DNA from: Pseudomonas sp. BN102
Lineage (GTDB): Bacteria; Pseudomonadota; Gammaproteobacteria; Pseudomonadales; Pseudomonadaceae
Direction: 5' to 3'
Assembly: GCF_029871245.1 (NCBI RefSeq)
Contig: NZ_SSON01000070.1
Span: forward strand, 268,478 to 332,477
Length of the DNA stretch: 64,000 bases
The notes under the pieces are model-generated. The model saw only the letters and a program-made list of their open reading frames with translations. It made no database searches and was not told the origin of the DNA. Below, in pieces: positions 59,201 through 64,000 of this stretch; position 1 is the stretch's first letter; every line of letters starts with the position of its first letter. Position numbers and translations under genes: made by a program.

Positions 59201-62200
59201 GACCCCGATCGGGCGCAGAAGCGCCTCGGCGACGGCCTCTACGAGCAGCGCCTGGTGCGTGAAGCCATTGCCAACCGCACCGGCCAGCGCTTCCTTTCCG
59301 GCCTCAACAGCGACGAAGCGATGTTCCGTCACCTGATGGACAACGCCATCGCCAGTAAGCAGCAGCTCGGCCTCAGTGTCGGTGTCAGCCTCTCCGCCGC
59401 CCAGGTAGCGGCGCTGACCCACGACATCGTCTGGATGGAAGAGCACGTGGTGAACGGCGAAAAGGTCCTGGTGCCGGTGCTCTACCTGGCCCATGCCAAC
59501 AACCGTCTCGCGCCCAACGGTGCACTGATCCAGGGTCAGGACGTGACCCTGATCGCCGGCGGCGAGCTGAGCAACCAGGGCACCCTGCGCGCCAGCAACA
59601 ACCTCAGCGCCAGCGGCCAGAACCTCAACAACGCCGGCCTCATTGAAGCCGGTGACCGCGTCTCGCTGCTGGCCACCGACAGCATCCGCAACGCCCAGGG
59701 CGGCCTCATCGCCGGCCGCGACGTCAGCGCCATCGCCCTCACTGGCGACATCGTCAACGAGCGGACCGTCACTGAGCAGCGCGGTAGCGGCGGAGGCTTC
59801 AGCTGGCAGACCAGCGTCGCCGACAATGCCGCGCGCATCGAAGCTGCCAACGACCTCAGCCTCTCGGCGGGACGCGATCTCAGCAACCTCGGCGGCGTGC
59901 TCAGCGCCGGCGGCAATGCCAGCCTCAGCGCCGGCCGCGACCTCACCCTCGGCGCCGCCACCGAAGTGGACCACCGCGAAGGGCAAGGCAAACGCTGGCA
60001 GGTCAGTGAAACCACCGTCACCCAGCACGGCAGCGAGGTAAAAGTCGGCGGCGACCTCAAGGTCGAGGCGGGACGGGACCTGGCGGTAATTGCCAGTCAG
60101 GTGAGTGCCGGGCGCGATATCGACCTGGCCGCCGGGCGCGACCTCGACATCGCCTCCGCCGCCAACGAAAGCCACTTCGCTTCCCATTCCAAACGCAAGG
60201 GCAAGCAGCTCGACATCGAGCGCGACCGCGTACGCCAGCAAGGCAGCCTGATCGATGCCGGCGGCGACTTCACCGCCGTCAGCGGTCGCGACCTCACCCT
60301 GACCGCCAGCCAGGTGAAGGCGGGCGACGAAGCCTACCTGTATGCCGGCAACGACCTCAGCCTGCTGGCGGCCGAGGACAGCGATTACTCGCTGTACGAC
60401 AAGAAGAAAAAGGGCAGCTTCGGCAGCAAGCAGACCCAGCGCGATGAAGTCACCGACATTCGTACAGTCGGCAGCAGCATCACCACCGGCGGCGACCTCA
60501 GCCTGGTCAGCGAGGGCGACCAGCGCTACCAGGGCGCCAAGCTGCAAAGCGGCAAGGACCTGACCCTCGACAGCGGCGGGGCGATCGCCTTCGAAGCGGT
60601 CAAGGACCTGCACCAGGAGAGCCACGAGAAGAGCAAAAGCGACCTCGCCTGGACCAGCGCCAAGGGCAAGGGCACCACCGACGAGACGGTGCGCCAGAGC
60701 GAACTCGTCGCCCAGGGCGAACTCGCCATCCACGCCGTGGACGGCCTGAAGGTCGACCTCAAGCACATCGACCAGCAGACCGTCAGTCAGACCATCGACG
60801 CCATGGTGCAGGCCGATCCGAACCTGGCCTGGATCAAGGCGCTGGAGCAGCGCGGCGATGTGGACTGGCGGCGGGTGAAGGAGGTGCATGACTCCTTCAA
60901 GTACAGCCATTCCGGGCTCGGCGCCGGGGCGCAGCTGGCGATTGCCATCGTCATGGCGGCGGTCGTGGGGCCGGCTGCCGGCGCGGCCGTAGGAGGAGGC
61001 ACCAGCGGTGCGATAGCCGGAGCGGTCGCGGCCACTGCCGCGACCAAAGGCAGCGTCAGCCTCGTCAACAATCAGGGTGATCTGGGCGCCGTGCTCAAGG
61101 ACGTCACCTCCAAGGAGAGCCTGAAGGATTACGTCGTGGCCGGCGCCACGGCAGGTCTGACCGCTGACCTCTTCGACAAACTGTTCGGGACCCAGACCAA
61201 CACCCTCACCGACAAGGTCAGCAACGTCGACCTGAGCACCCTGGAAGGTGTTGGCAGCTTCGCGGGCAACCAACTCGCCCAGAGCGGCACCGCCGCCGCG
61301 CTCAACAAACTCATGGGGCGCGACCCGTCCTTCAAGGACGCGCTGCAGTCCGCGCTCTACAACACCCTGGCCGCAGCGGCCTTCAACGCCGTGGGGGACT
61401 TCACCGAAAACAAGTGGGTCGATGGCCCCCCGCAAAAGGTCGCCATCCACGCCATCGTCGGTGGCCTGCTCAGCGAAGCCACCGGCGGCGACTTCAAGAC
61501 CGGCGCCATCGCGGCCGGCGCCAACGAGGCACTGGTCACCCAACTCGATGCGCTGGTGAAGGGTGATCCGAACCTGCTGACCATGTCGTCGCAGTTGGTG
61601 GGCCTGGTCGCGGCAGCGGCGGTGGATGGGGACGTGGAAAAGGGCGCCTGGGTGGCGCAGAACGCGACGCAGTACAACTACCTGACTGATCACGAAATGC
61701 AGGCTTTGGCTCGCGAGCTGCGCAACTGTGAGGCTGCGGGGACTTGTGATCAAATCGCGCAAAGCTATTTCGACAAGCACGAGACAAACGAAGCAGCATT
61801 GCAGGGTGTCTGCGACGGAAATAGCACCACAGCCTGTCAGGCCAAAGCGGCGGAGATCTACAACGCAATACTGAAGTGGCAGCAATTGGGCTACTACGCG
61901 GGTCTTGAAGGACAGCCTGCCAAGATTCTGCAAGCGTTCCATCAGCTCAATCTAGCCGCCAGCCCAACAGCAACAGCGGGTATCGCGGCGCCATCGGCAA
62001 GTGCCTTTGTGGAGGCGTTGGGGCTCAATCCGGAAAGTGCCGCTGGTATTGCGACGGCTAAGACGCTTGCGTCAATCGTTGCTGGTAAAGCCAGTGCGAA
62101 GGGTGGAATGCTTGGACAGCATGGTGTTCAGACCGCCAGCAAAACGATATGGAGAGGACAAGGGAAAGAGCGTCTTGATGTTGAGAATCCCAATCCTGGA

Positions 62201-62368
62201 CAGCGTCCTGGTCAGATTCATTATCAAGATAATATAGGTAATAAGTATCTATATGATCCTGCCTCTAAAACGTTTCTCAATGCGCCTAAATCAGTCAATT
62301 TGCTGCTGAATGACAAAAAATTTAGTATGGCAATTGAGAAGGGTATTAAGAAGTATCTTGGTGAGTGA
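50222..62368 (+). CDS. cdiA: CdiA contact-dependent inhibition toxin (TpsA)
   Basis: A 4048-aa exoprotein. Parts in order: extended signal peptide (to about 30); TPS domain (about 35-300, with NPHGLTCNGCGFINI); long FHA-1 repeat region (about 350-2550, LDNxGGxL motifs); a Tyr-rich segment (about 2566-2745, NNKYSSAYYYVDE), the likely receptor-binding part; a Gln/Pro-rich stretch; FHA-2 repeats (about 3090-3460, AGRDLxLxA); a DUF637-like module (about 3560-3640); the pretoxin motif QNATQYNYLTD (about 3812); and a C-terminal toxin of about 235 residues ending NLLLNDKKFSMAIEKGIKKY. The toxin tip is AT-rich, a sign of replacement. Its fold is not recognised. Confidence 0.92.
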   Translation: MDTRSPFFQNIALVLIGILFLDPIVATAAQLAVDQAAGGNTQLGQAGNGVPVVNIATPNGSGLSHNKFSEYNVGQQGLILNNATSKTQATQLGGLIIGNPNLKGQAASTILNEVTGGNRSHLGGYTEVAGQSARVIVANPHGLTCNGCGFINIPRASMTTGKPIIESGRLERFQVDGGDIAIEGAGLNAGNVEQFDLITRSAKLNAELHAQQLNVIAGRNDVQADSLAATPRAGGEADKPQLAIDSSVLGGMYAGAIRLVGTEAGVGVKLAGNMAASAGDIQIDANGQLTLAQTAASGDLRVNAQSAELTGKAYAGGNASVQTRGALTNHQSLATGGALQLSSGGQLTNAGIVEAGVNPDHSRNPHGDIQVTARDLRNSGSLVASRNLQATASGTLDNRGGTLSAQGQAKVSADKLDNSQKGRVLAKGSVDLAAGQLQNGQGGVVTSNSNLDARVGHLDNRGGEVSSQQIATLTVDSLDNRGGRIIGEQALDLAASGSVNNQGGTLGANQQVKIKAGTLDNSQQGRISSQGGLDLKVAGTLHNQAGGQIGARGNASVSTGALDNSQSGQLTSNQKLQLDAGQVENRTGGRIASNGALNANVTGLDQRDGGQLYSGSDLSLDLNHGQLDNSGGLINAPGQLLLRNLAGVANRGGEISSQKGFILAAESLDNTGGKLLSNQALTLRIDRALDNLKGLISAAGVDARAGALNNGQGLLTSSGDLQLGVAGALINLGGELSSSGATRIDAASLDNRAGDILGDTGLAVDVAGAVANQGGTLGTGGALELSAGSLDNSQQGSLVSDGSLTLRVSDRLDNQAQGTIAAKGDIDVRVGSLDNRGGRVSGQRSVAVSGQQIDNRAGAIQSAAGLSLDTQALDNSRQGLVSSKGGMDLDLDQLDNQAGLISAAGPLALKARGVQNAQGRIASQNNLSAKVGNLNQQGGELVALGKLGVTADTLDNRRGGLVGATDALDLKVGELDNRGGEISSQAGITLAGQGLDNSDGGKILAGEAFRLTVERILNHAKGLIFGHGGSRIDANHLDNSGGTLASQQALAIALSDRSAHDPRLDGALTNQQGLISSEGTLTVDVSQLGNQAGTLSSAGDLKVSSTGLLDNRAGAIVTDAALVLTSNRLDNSLQGRLSAKGNAQVSTSVLDNSQGGSLTSAGDLELKAERVSNSGKGRIASGGDLNAVVASLNQQDGGELFSKASLSLDLQQGLLDNSNGGLINAPGQLLLKNLGMVFNQGGEISSQQGFTLVAHQLDNNGGKLLSNQPLVLRIAQALDNVKGSISAARLQLDAGHLDNSGGRVSSTGNFDLKVAGLLNNQDGELVALERLDLEAASLDNRQNGLVGAVKGLSLAVDDLDNRDGEISSRAGATLSGQRLDNSGGKLLADGSLALAIDQVINQAKGLVSGKAGLSLTGAQLTNDGGTLSSLQGVTLNLSERFSNQWGLVNSEGALGIQAGTLDNSHGVLSSAGPLSLESLGALTNQGGQVVTDGSLDLRSASLDNRQGLFSAQGTMEVQTGTLDNRQGGRLIGGDTFSLIAGEVDNSAQGRIGSAKALDARVTGLDQHDGGQLFSQADLSLDLQGGDLDNGNGGLINAPGQLLLNNLGHVANQGGEISSQQAFTLAARSLDNSRGKLLSAQALTLRIEQALSNLKGLIAGASLDARATRLDNGGGTLSSRGDLDLRAQALLNGQQGLINAAQALRLTASNLDNRGGSVLAGTSLDVTADSLDNSDQGLINSQGRLTLASTQQLTNNGGEISAKGELALSTGQFTQRQGRLIGESGLTLDLKGGDLDNQGGLILARGPLRLEHLRDLTNQGGEISSVQGFALNLRHLDNRGGKLISNDQLGLTVATANNQGGLLSGWQGLQLTGQSLDNSARGTLSSRSGDVTVKLQGALQNSGEGALVSQGKLDVQAASLDNHDKGILSSGGAQKLAVTGLLDNRNGGLVDSASDLDLSAATLANAGGRLAAEGNLNLTATATDLDNSAGSIATNGSATLSLLGVLTNTGGTLASRGPLTLQRAAQVNNQGGQIASQGLLTLLTGGLDNRNGGTLAANGALLLSASGAVQNSGDGLIYSRDAAVTLSAASLDNDGGTLQSQGDLKLTATGAVSNLGGQLISRAGNVDLSGNTLDNRGGTLASLQGWVKARLDGWLNNGTLSGKGGILQAQSLDLAAASLDNRGGHVSALSGAALLNVGHVDNGQGGLFAKQALKVTGTSLANGGQIAGGRVDFSLAGALDNQNGLIESASTLALAAATLDNRSGQLRALGTSGRTELNVQGLFDNRGGVLESANTEFGLVAASFLNTSGKVLHVGSGAFDVAMAHVTNAGGSLVTRGALTLTADSWTNSSVLQAGSLTVNVGQFTQTASGQLLASNAFTGRGGNWANDGLIASDGVFSLNLSGTYSGNGRLSSLGDLGLTANQLLLPTAGRITGGGTTTLNIDGPLTNHGRITSASDLTVNSGALSNFGTLGSASQLRLVTPTLLNENGLIFSGADMALRVGSFTNRYADVYSLGALDLAANDAGTRSAALENISATLESAGDMHLAAASIVNRKDFFSVSEQLQSGTIKFQCIGCYNNKYSSAYYYVDERIERTVTADSAASVITSGGNLGVISESFHNQHSLVSAAGDIKIDSSSFLNEGASTESVVRSRTFLSPREGPEVFSELVHGGLATYNKYNSLYVHQYGFKQRPTENNGQIYSYYGPDKQITDQANPDFNPTAHYGVPDRILGYTLVNSSETSTNSGVAANAIIQAGGNVSIQASSSLGNGVSHSNVAYAGGTNRVSNTAVDANTGGTVQINSQLPPDLAQQQVNPLALPGFKLPSGENGLFRLSGQGGSAAEANTTDGGPQQWTMGGASIGLAQREQQLPNTQAREVQVNGSGQTSTGQLGLGDRQLVTGASASQVQVQVGGPAEMGNLPGRTQVEGSMSQGPGVAPQPGDKPTSAGHLTVDRVQGLPGNQVPPKPHKYLVETNPELTSLKQFLSSDYLLGQLGYDPDRAQKRLGDGLYEQRLVREAIANRTGQRFLSGLNSDEAMFRHLMDNAIASKQQLGLSVGVSLSAAQVAALTHDIVWMEEHVVNGEKVLVPVLYLAHANNRLAPNGALIQGQDVTLIAGGELSNQGTLRASNNLSASGQNLNNAGLIEAGDRVSLLATDSIRNAQGGLIAGRDVSAIALTGDIVNERTVTEQRGSGGGFSWQTSVADNAARIEAANDLSLSAGRDLSNLGGVLSAGGNASLSAGRDLTLGAATEVDHREGQGKRWQVSETTVTQHGSEVKVGGDLKVEAGRDLAVIASQVSAGRDIDLAAGRDLDIASAANESHFASHSKRKGKQLDIERDRVRQQGSLIDAGGDFTAVSGRDLTLTASQVKAGDEAYLYAGNDLSLLAAEDSDYSLYDKKKKGSFGSKQTQRDEVTDIRTVGSSITTGGDLSLVSEGDQRYQGAKLQSGKDLTLDSGGAIAFEAVKDLHQESHEKSKSDLAWTSAKGKGTTDETVRQSELVAQGELAIHAVDGLKVDLKHIDQQTVSQTIDAMVQADPNLAWIKALEQRGDVDWRRVKEVHDSFKYSHSGLGAGAQLAIAIVMAAVVGPAAGAAVGGGTSGAIAGAVAATAATKGSVSLVNNQGDLGAVLKDVTSKESLKDYVVAGATAGLTADLFDKLFGTQTNTLTDKVSNVDLSTLEGVGSFAGNQLAQSGTAAALNKLMGRDPSFKDALQSALYNTLAAAAFNAVGDFTENKWVDGPPQKVAIHAIVGGLLSEATGGDFKTGAIAAGANEALVTQLDALVKGDPNLLTMSSQLVGLVAAAAVDGDVEKGAWVAQNATQYNYLTDHEMQALARELRNCEAAGTCDQIAQSYFDKHETNEAALQGVCDGNSTTACQAKAAEIYNAILKWQQLGYYAGLEGQPAKILQAFHQLNLAASPTATAGIAAPSASAFVEALGLNPESAAGIATAKTLASIVAGKASAKGGMLGQHGVQTASKTIWRGQGKERLDVENPNPGQRPGQIHYQDNIGNKYLYDPASKTFLNAPKSVNLLLNDKKFSMAIEKGIKKYLGE
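51350..57150 (+). repeat. FHA-1 repeat field of cdiA with higher-order repeats
   Basis: Dozens of about 20-residue filamentous-haemagglutinin repeats. Within them an approximately 100-residue block (QLFS.ADLSLDL, GGLINAPGQLLL, NQGGEISSQQGF, GGKLLS) recurs at about 52047-52360, 53811-54130 and 54926-55240, with a weaker copy at 55556-55810. The repeats are similar in DNA as well as protein, so recent duplication or recombination is likely. Confidence 0.8.
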
Positions 62369-62372
62369 CTTT

Positions 62373-62813
62373 ATGAAGATCAATGAAAGAATGGCAGAGG
62401 TGATGGCTGACATTGGATTTGAGGAGATGTCGATTCCTACTGCTTTGGTAGAGATTCTGAAAGAAGGTTTTATTATTAAGGGCGAGTGCGTCGTCTTGGC
62501 TGCTTTGGCGAAGATGTGCGGCTCTGTGTCTCTAGCTGACTTTCCTGATAAAACTGGCTACGAAAGCTTTGTCAACTCTATTCATATTGATGATTACGTT
62601 GAATCTGAATTTTTGCATCGTGCTATTTCGTTTTCTAGGGCGCTAATAGATATTTGGAAGGTGAGTGGGATAGACGGCGATATTAGGGTCATTATCTGTG
62701 GTGATGAACTGGGGGCGGTAATAAAATTCCATTTTGTCCGAGAAGGCGAGGATTGGGTTTCGAGTGATTTGGAACTGTATGAAGATGCAGTTATGGTTGT
62801 AGATTCCAACTGA
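62373..62813 (+). CDS. cdiI: CDI immunity protein
   Basis: A 146-aa acidic protein starting MKINERMAEVMADIGFEEMS, beginning four bases after the cdiA stop. It is AT-rich like the toxin tip before it and unlike everything else in the chromosome part of the window, so it has been acquired with its toxin. It has a likely alpha/beta fold (IIKGECVVLAALAKMC; DGDIRVIICGDELGAVIKFHF). No family was recognised. By position it is the specific inhibitor that protects this strain from its own CdiA-CT. Confidence 0.8.
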   Translation: MKINERMAEVMADIGFEEMSIPTALVEILKEGFIIKGECVVLAALAKMCGSVSLADFPDKTGYESFVNSIHIDDYVESEFLHRAISFSRALIDIWKVSGIDGDIRVIICGDELGAVIKFHFVREGEDWVSSDLELYEDAVMVVDSN

Positions 62814-62850
62814 ACAAAAGGGGGAGGATTTATCTTTCTTACTCTAATTT
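62814..62850 (+). repeat. Degenerate copy of the RAYT-end repeat
   Basis: Immediately after the cdiI stop (tga, then ac) the sequence AAAAGGGGGAGGATTTATCT and TTCTTACTCTAAT follows the same pattern as the ends at 62911 and 63202, with several substitutions. Confidence 0.65.
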
Positions 62851-62854
62851 TCGG

Positions 62855-62910
62855 GTGACCATCACTCCACGTCAGCTTCGGACACTGGTTGCGGACATTT
62901 CTTCAAGCGG
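62855..62910 (+). pseudogene. Remnant of an immunity-like gene N-terminus
   Basis: Reads VTITPRQLRTLVADISSSG from a possible GTG at 62855, then runs into the repeat at 62911 and a stop at 63001. Its last residues (LVADISSSG) resemble the start of the orphan immunity remnant at 63146 (LLEDIPSDG), and both break at the same place, exactly where the repeat starts. Likely a truncated second immunity gene; this is based on limited similarity. Confidence 0.4.
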
Positions 62911-63018
62911 AAAAGGGGACAGATATATTTTTCCTACTCTAATTTTTCCGCGGGCGAATCCAGGGGGAACGGGTAGATTTACAAGATTAGAGTATAGAAA
63001 ATAGATCTGTCCCCTTTT
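62911..63018 (+). mobile_element. Short non-autonomous element with RAYT-like ends
   Basis: A 108-base unit with inverted ends: AAAAGGGGACAGATATATTT and TACTCTAAT on the left, the reverse complement (ATTAGAGTA ... CTGTCCCCTTTT) on the right. The ends match those of the transposase element at 63202-63996, so it is probably a deletion derivative mobilised by that enzyme. It interrupts the toxin remnant. Confidence 0.7.
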
Positions 63019-63023
63019 ATTTT

Positions 63024-63140
63024 CGCTTTACTGTCGACATTCCTGTTACAGGGCCAAATGGAAGCGGAGTCGTTAGAAGCGGGTGGATTTATAAGCCAGG
63101 CTCAAATACTCCAGAGTTGACAACAATTTTTGTGAAGTGA
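63024..63140 (+). pseudogene. Orphan CdiA-CT toxin remnant
   Basis: In frame from 63024: RFTVDIPVTGPNGSGVVRSG, then WIYKPGSNTPELTTIFVK and stop at 63138-63140. This looks like the extreme C-terminus of a polymorphic toxin of the DUF6883 type (TGPNG...GWIY.PGS..P.L.T pattern). Everything N-terminal is lost to the short repeat element on its left. An immunity start follows five bases downstream, the usual orphan CT/immunity layout. Confidence 0.6.
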
Positions 63141-63145
63141 CTTCT

Positions 63146-63259
63146 ATGCATCTAGAAATTAACGAAGTCGTGCGCTTGTTAGAGGATATTCCTTCGGACG
63201 GAAAAGGGGACAGATTTATTTTTCCTACTCTAATTCCTTGGGGAGAGAGCAGGCTCTAG
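63146..63259 (+). pseudogene. Orphan immunity gene truncated by the RAYT element
   Basis: Starts at ATG 63146 (MHLEINEVVRLLEDIPSDG). It reads straight into the transposon end at 63202 (GKGDRFIFPTLIPW) and stops at 63257-63259. Only about 19 native residues remain, so it is inactive. It pairs with the toxin remnant upstream. Confidence 0.55.
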
Positions 63260-63996
63260 TTATCCACGGAGGGAGAAACCATGCCCAGGGTGGGGCGAGT
63301 CCTGTTACCGAACTATCCACATCACATCGTCCAACGTGGCCATAACCGGCAGGTCGTGTTTGCCGAGGAAGCTGATTTCGAGCGCTACCTGGCCGACTTG
63401 CGCGAGTTGAAGGATGCCTTCGGGGTCAAGGTCTATGCGTACTGCCTGATGACCAACCATGTGCACCTGCTGTTGGCCCCGGATGATTCGCTGGCAGGGC
63501 TCAGCCAGTTGATGAAGACCTTGGCGGCCCGCGCGACGCGCTACCGCAATCGCTTGGAAGGGCGCTCCGGCACTCTGTGGGAAAGCCGCTTCAAGTCGAG
63601 CATCGTGCAGTCCGATGCCTACTTGTTGGCCTGTAGTCGTTACATCGAACTGAACCCGGTGCGGGCGTGCATGGTGGCTGAGGTAGGGGATTATCCCTGG
63701 TCGAGCTACGCCCTGCGTATGGGGGCCGCACCTGAGCAGAGCTGGTTGGACGACGACCCGTGTTTCAAAGCGCTCGGCGTTAGGGATGAAGAACGGCGCC
63801 GCCGGTATGCCGAGTTCGTCAGGCAAGCAGTGCCCGCCGAGGAACTGAGCCTGATTCGGGAAGCCATTCAACGCGGCCAACTGACGGGGAGCAATCGCTT
63901 CGTGGATGAGGTTGAGCGTATTGCGGGCGTACGGATTGAACGGCGCAAGCAGGGGCGACCGAAATTAGAGTAAGGAAAATAAATCTGTCCCCTTTT
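63202..63996 (+). mobile_element. RAYT-type IS200-like element
   Basis: A 795-base unit with inverted ends (AAAAGGGGACAGATTTATTT ... CTGTCCCCTTTT), nearly the same as those of the 108-base element at 62911-63018, and carrying one transposase gene. It is inserted in the orphan immunity gene. Confidence 0.75.
63281..63973 (+). CDS. REP-associated tyrosine transposase (RAYT)
   Basis: A 230-aa Y1-type transposase starting MPRVGRVLLPNYPHHIVQRG. The HUH motif is visible as TNHVHLLL (about residue 60), and the likely catalytic Tyr lies in SRYIELNPVRAC (about 119-130). GRSGTLWESRFKSSIV and the YPWSSYALR pattern are typical of RAYT/IS200-like proteins with REP-type repeats. A GGAGGGAGA precedes the ATG. 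The enzyme presumably nicks single-stranded repeats and moves them; copies lie to both sides of it. Confidence 0.88.
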   Translation: MPRVGRVLLPNYPHHIVQRGHNRQVVFAEEADFERYLADLRELKDAFGVKVYAYCLMTNHVHLLLAPDDSLAGLSQLMKTLAARATRYRNRLEGRSGTLWESRFKSSIVQSDAYLLACSRYIELNPVRACMVAEVGDYPWSSYALRMGAAPEQSWLDDDPCFKALGVRDEERRRRYAEFVRQAVPAEELSLIREAIQRGQLTGSNRFVDEVERIAGVRIERRKQGRPKLE

Positions 63997-64000
63997 ATTG

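Noticed and set aside
58427..61942. Very long minus-strand open frame opposite cdiA (1171 codons), and others at 51887-53973 and 54412-56448
   Set aside because: These are by-products of GC-rich third positions and repeats in cdiA. They lack domains and ribosome-binding sites, and the sense frame is a clear known protein.

Overview
The window looks like a chromosome segment of a Pseudomonas species other than P. aeruginosa. It is GC-rich, and from about 11 kb to 48 kb the gene order follows the P. aeruginosa PA5117-PA5160 region: tRNA-Thr, amino-acid ABC transporter, tRNA-Phe, yggX, mutY, asmA, hisBHAF, ctpA, envC, gpmI, grxC, secB, trmL, ntrCB, glnA, thiI, typA. A haem-NO-binding gene pair and a giant contact-dependent inhibition (CDI) locus interrupt that order, which argues against P. 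aeruginosa itself. The genus is inferred from synteny and protein resemblance, not from a search.

1-11,044: one end of an integrative element in the 3' end of tRNA-Thr(TGT). From the tRNA inward it carries a tyrosine integrase, a small DNA-binding protein, a PrimPol-like replication protein with C-terminal HTH, and a 1170-aa SIR2-domain protein (candidate anti-phage NADase). Facing these is a three-gene operon (HTH protein, second tyrosine-recombinase-like protein, membrane/coiled-coil protein). Next come a non-coding control region rich in inverted repeats, a duplicated promoter-like block, and small membrane proteins ending in a TraG-like gene cut by the window edge. The far end of the element is outside.

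11-23 kb (mostly minus strand): an RNA/protein-methyltransferase-like gene, a basic amino-acid ABC importer operon, an H-NOX sensor coupled to a GAF-GGDEF-EAL protein, tRNA-Phe with clear promoter and terminator, asmA-mutY-yggX, and a PanZ-like acetyltransferase.

23-35 kb: hisB-hisH-DUF2164-hisA-hisF; a tandem pair of periplasmic binding proteins; envC-ctpA-yibQ (cell-wall hydrolysis control); gpmI; rhodanese-grxC-secB; trmL. About 97-bp palindromic repeats sit in three intergenic gaps (28.1, 34.7, 42.9 kb).

35-48 kb: nitrogen control. ntrBC is followed by a tandem-repeat, hairpin-rich intergenic region behind a sigma-54 promoter, which I call as the sRNA nrsZ. glnA has a consensus sigma-54 promoter and paired NtrC sites. 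Two DUF4124 proteins, a large MscS channel, thiI and typA complete the stretch.

48-64 kb: a CDI system: cdiB, a 4048-aa cdiA with long internal super-repeats, and an AT-rich toxin tip with its immunity gene. Behind it lies the remnant of an orphan toxin/immunity pair broken up by a short inverted-repeat element and by a RAYT-type transposase with the same ends. This repeat-ridden graveyard, the SIR2 cargo, the modular nrsZ and the H-NOX pair are the most interesting parts.
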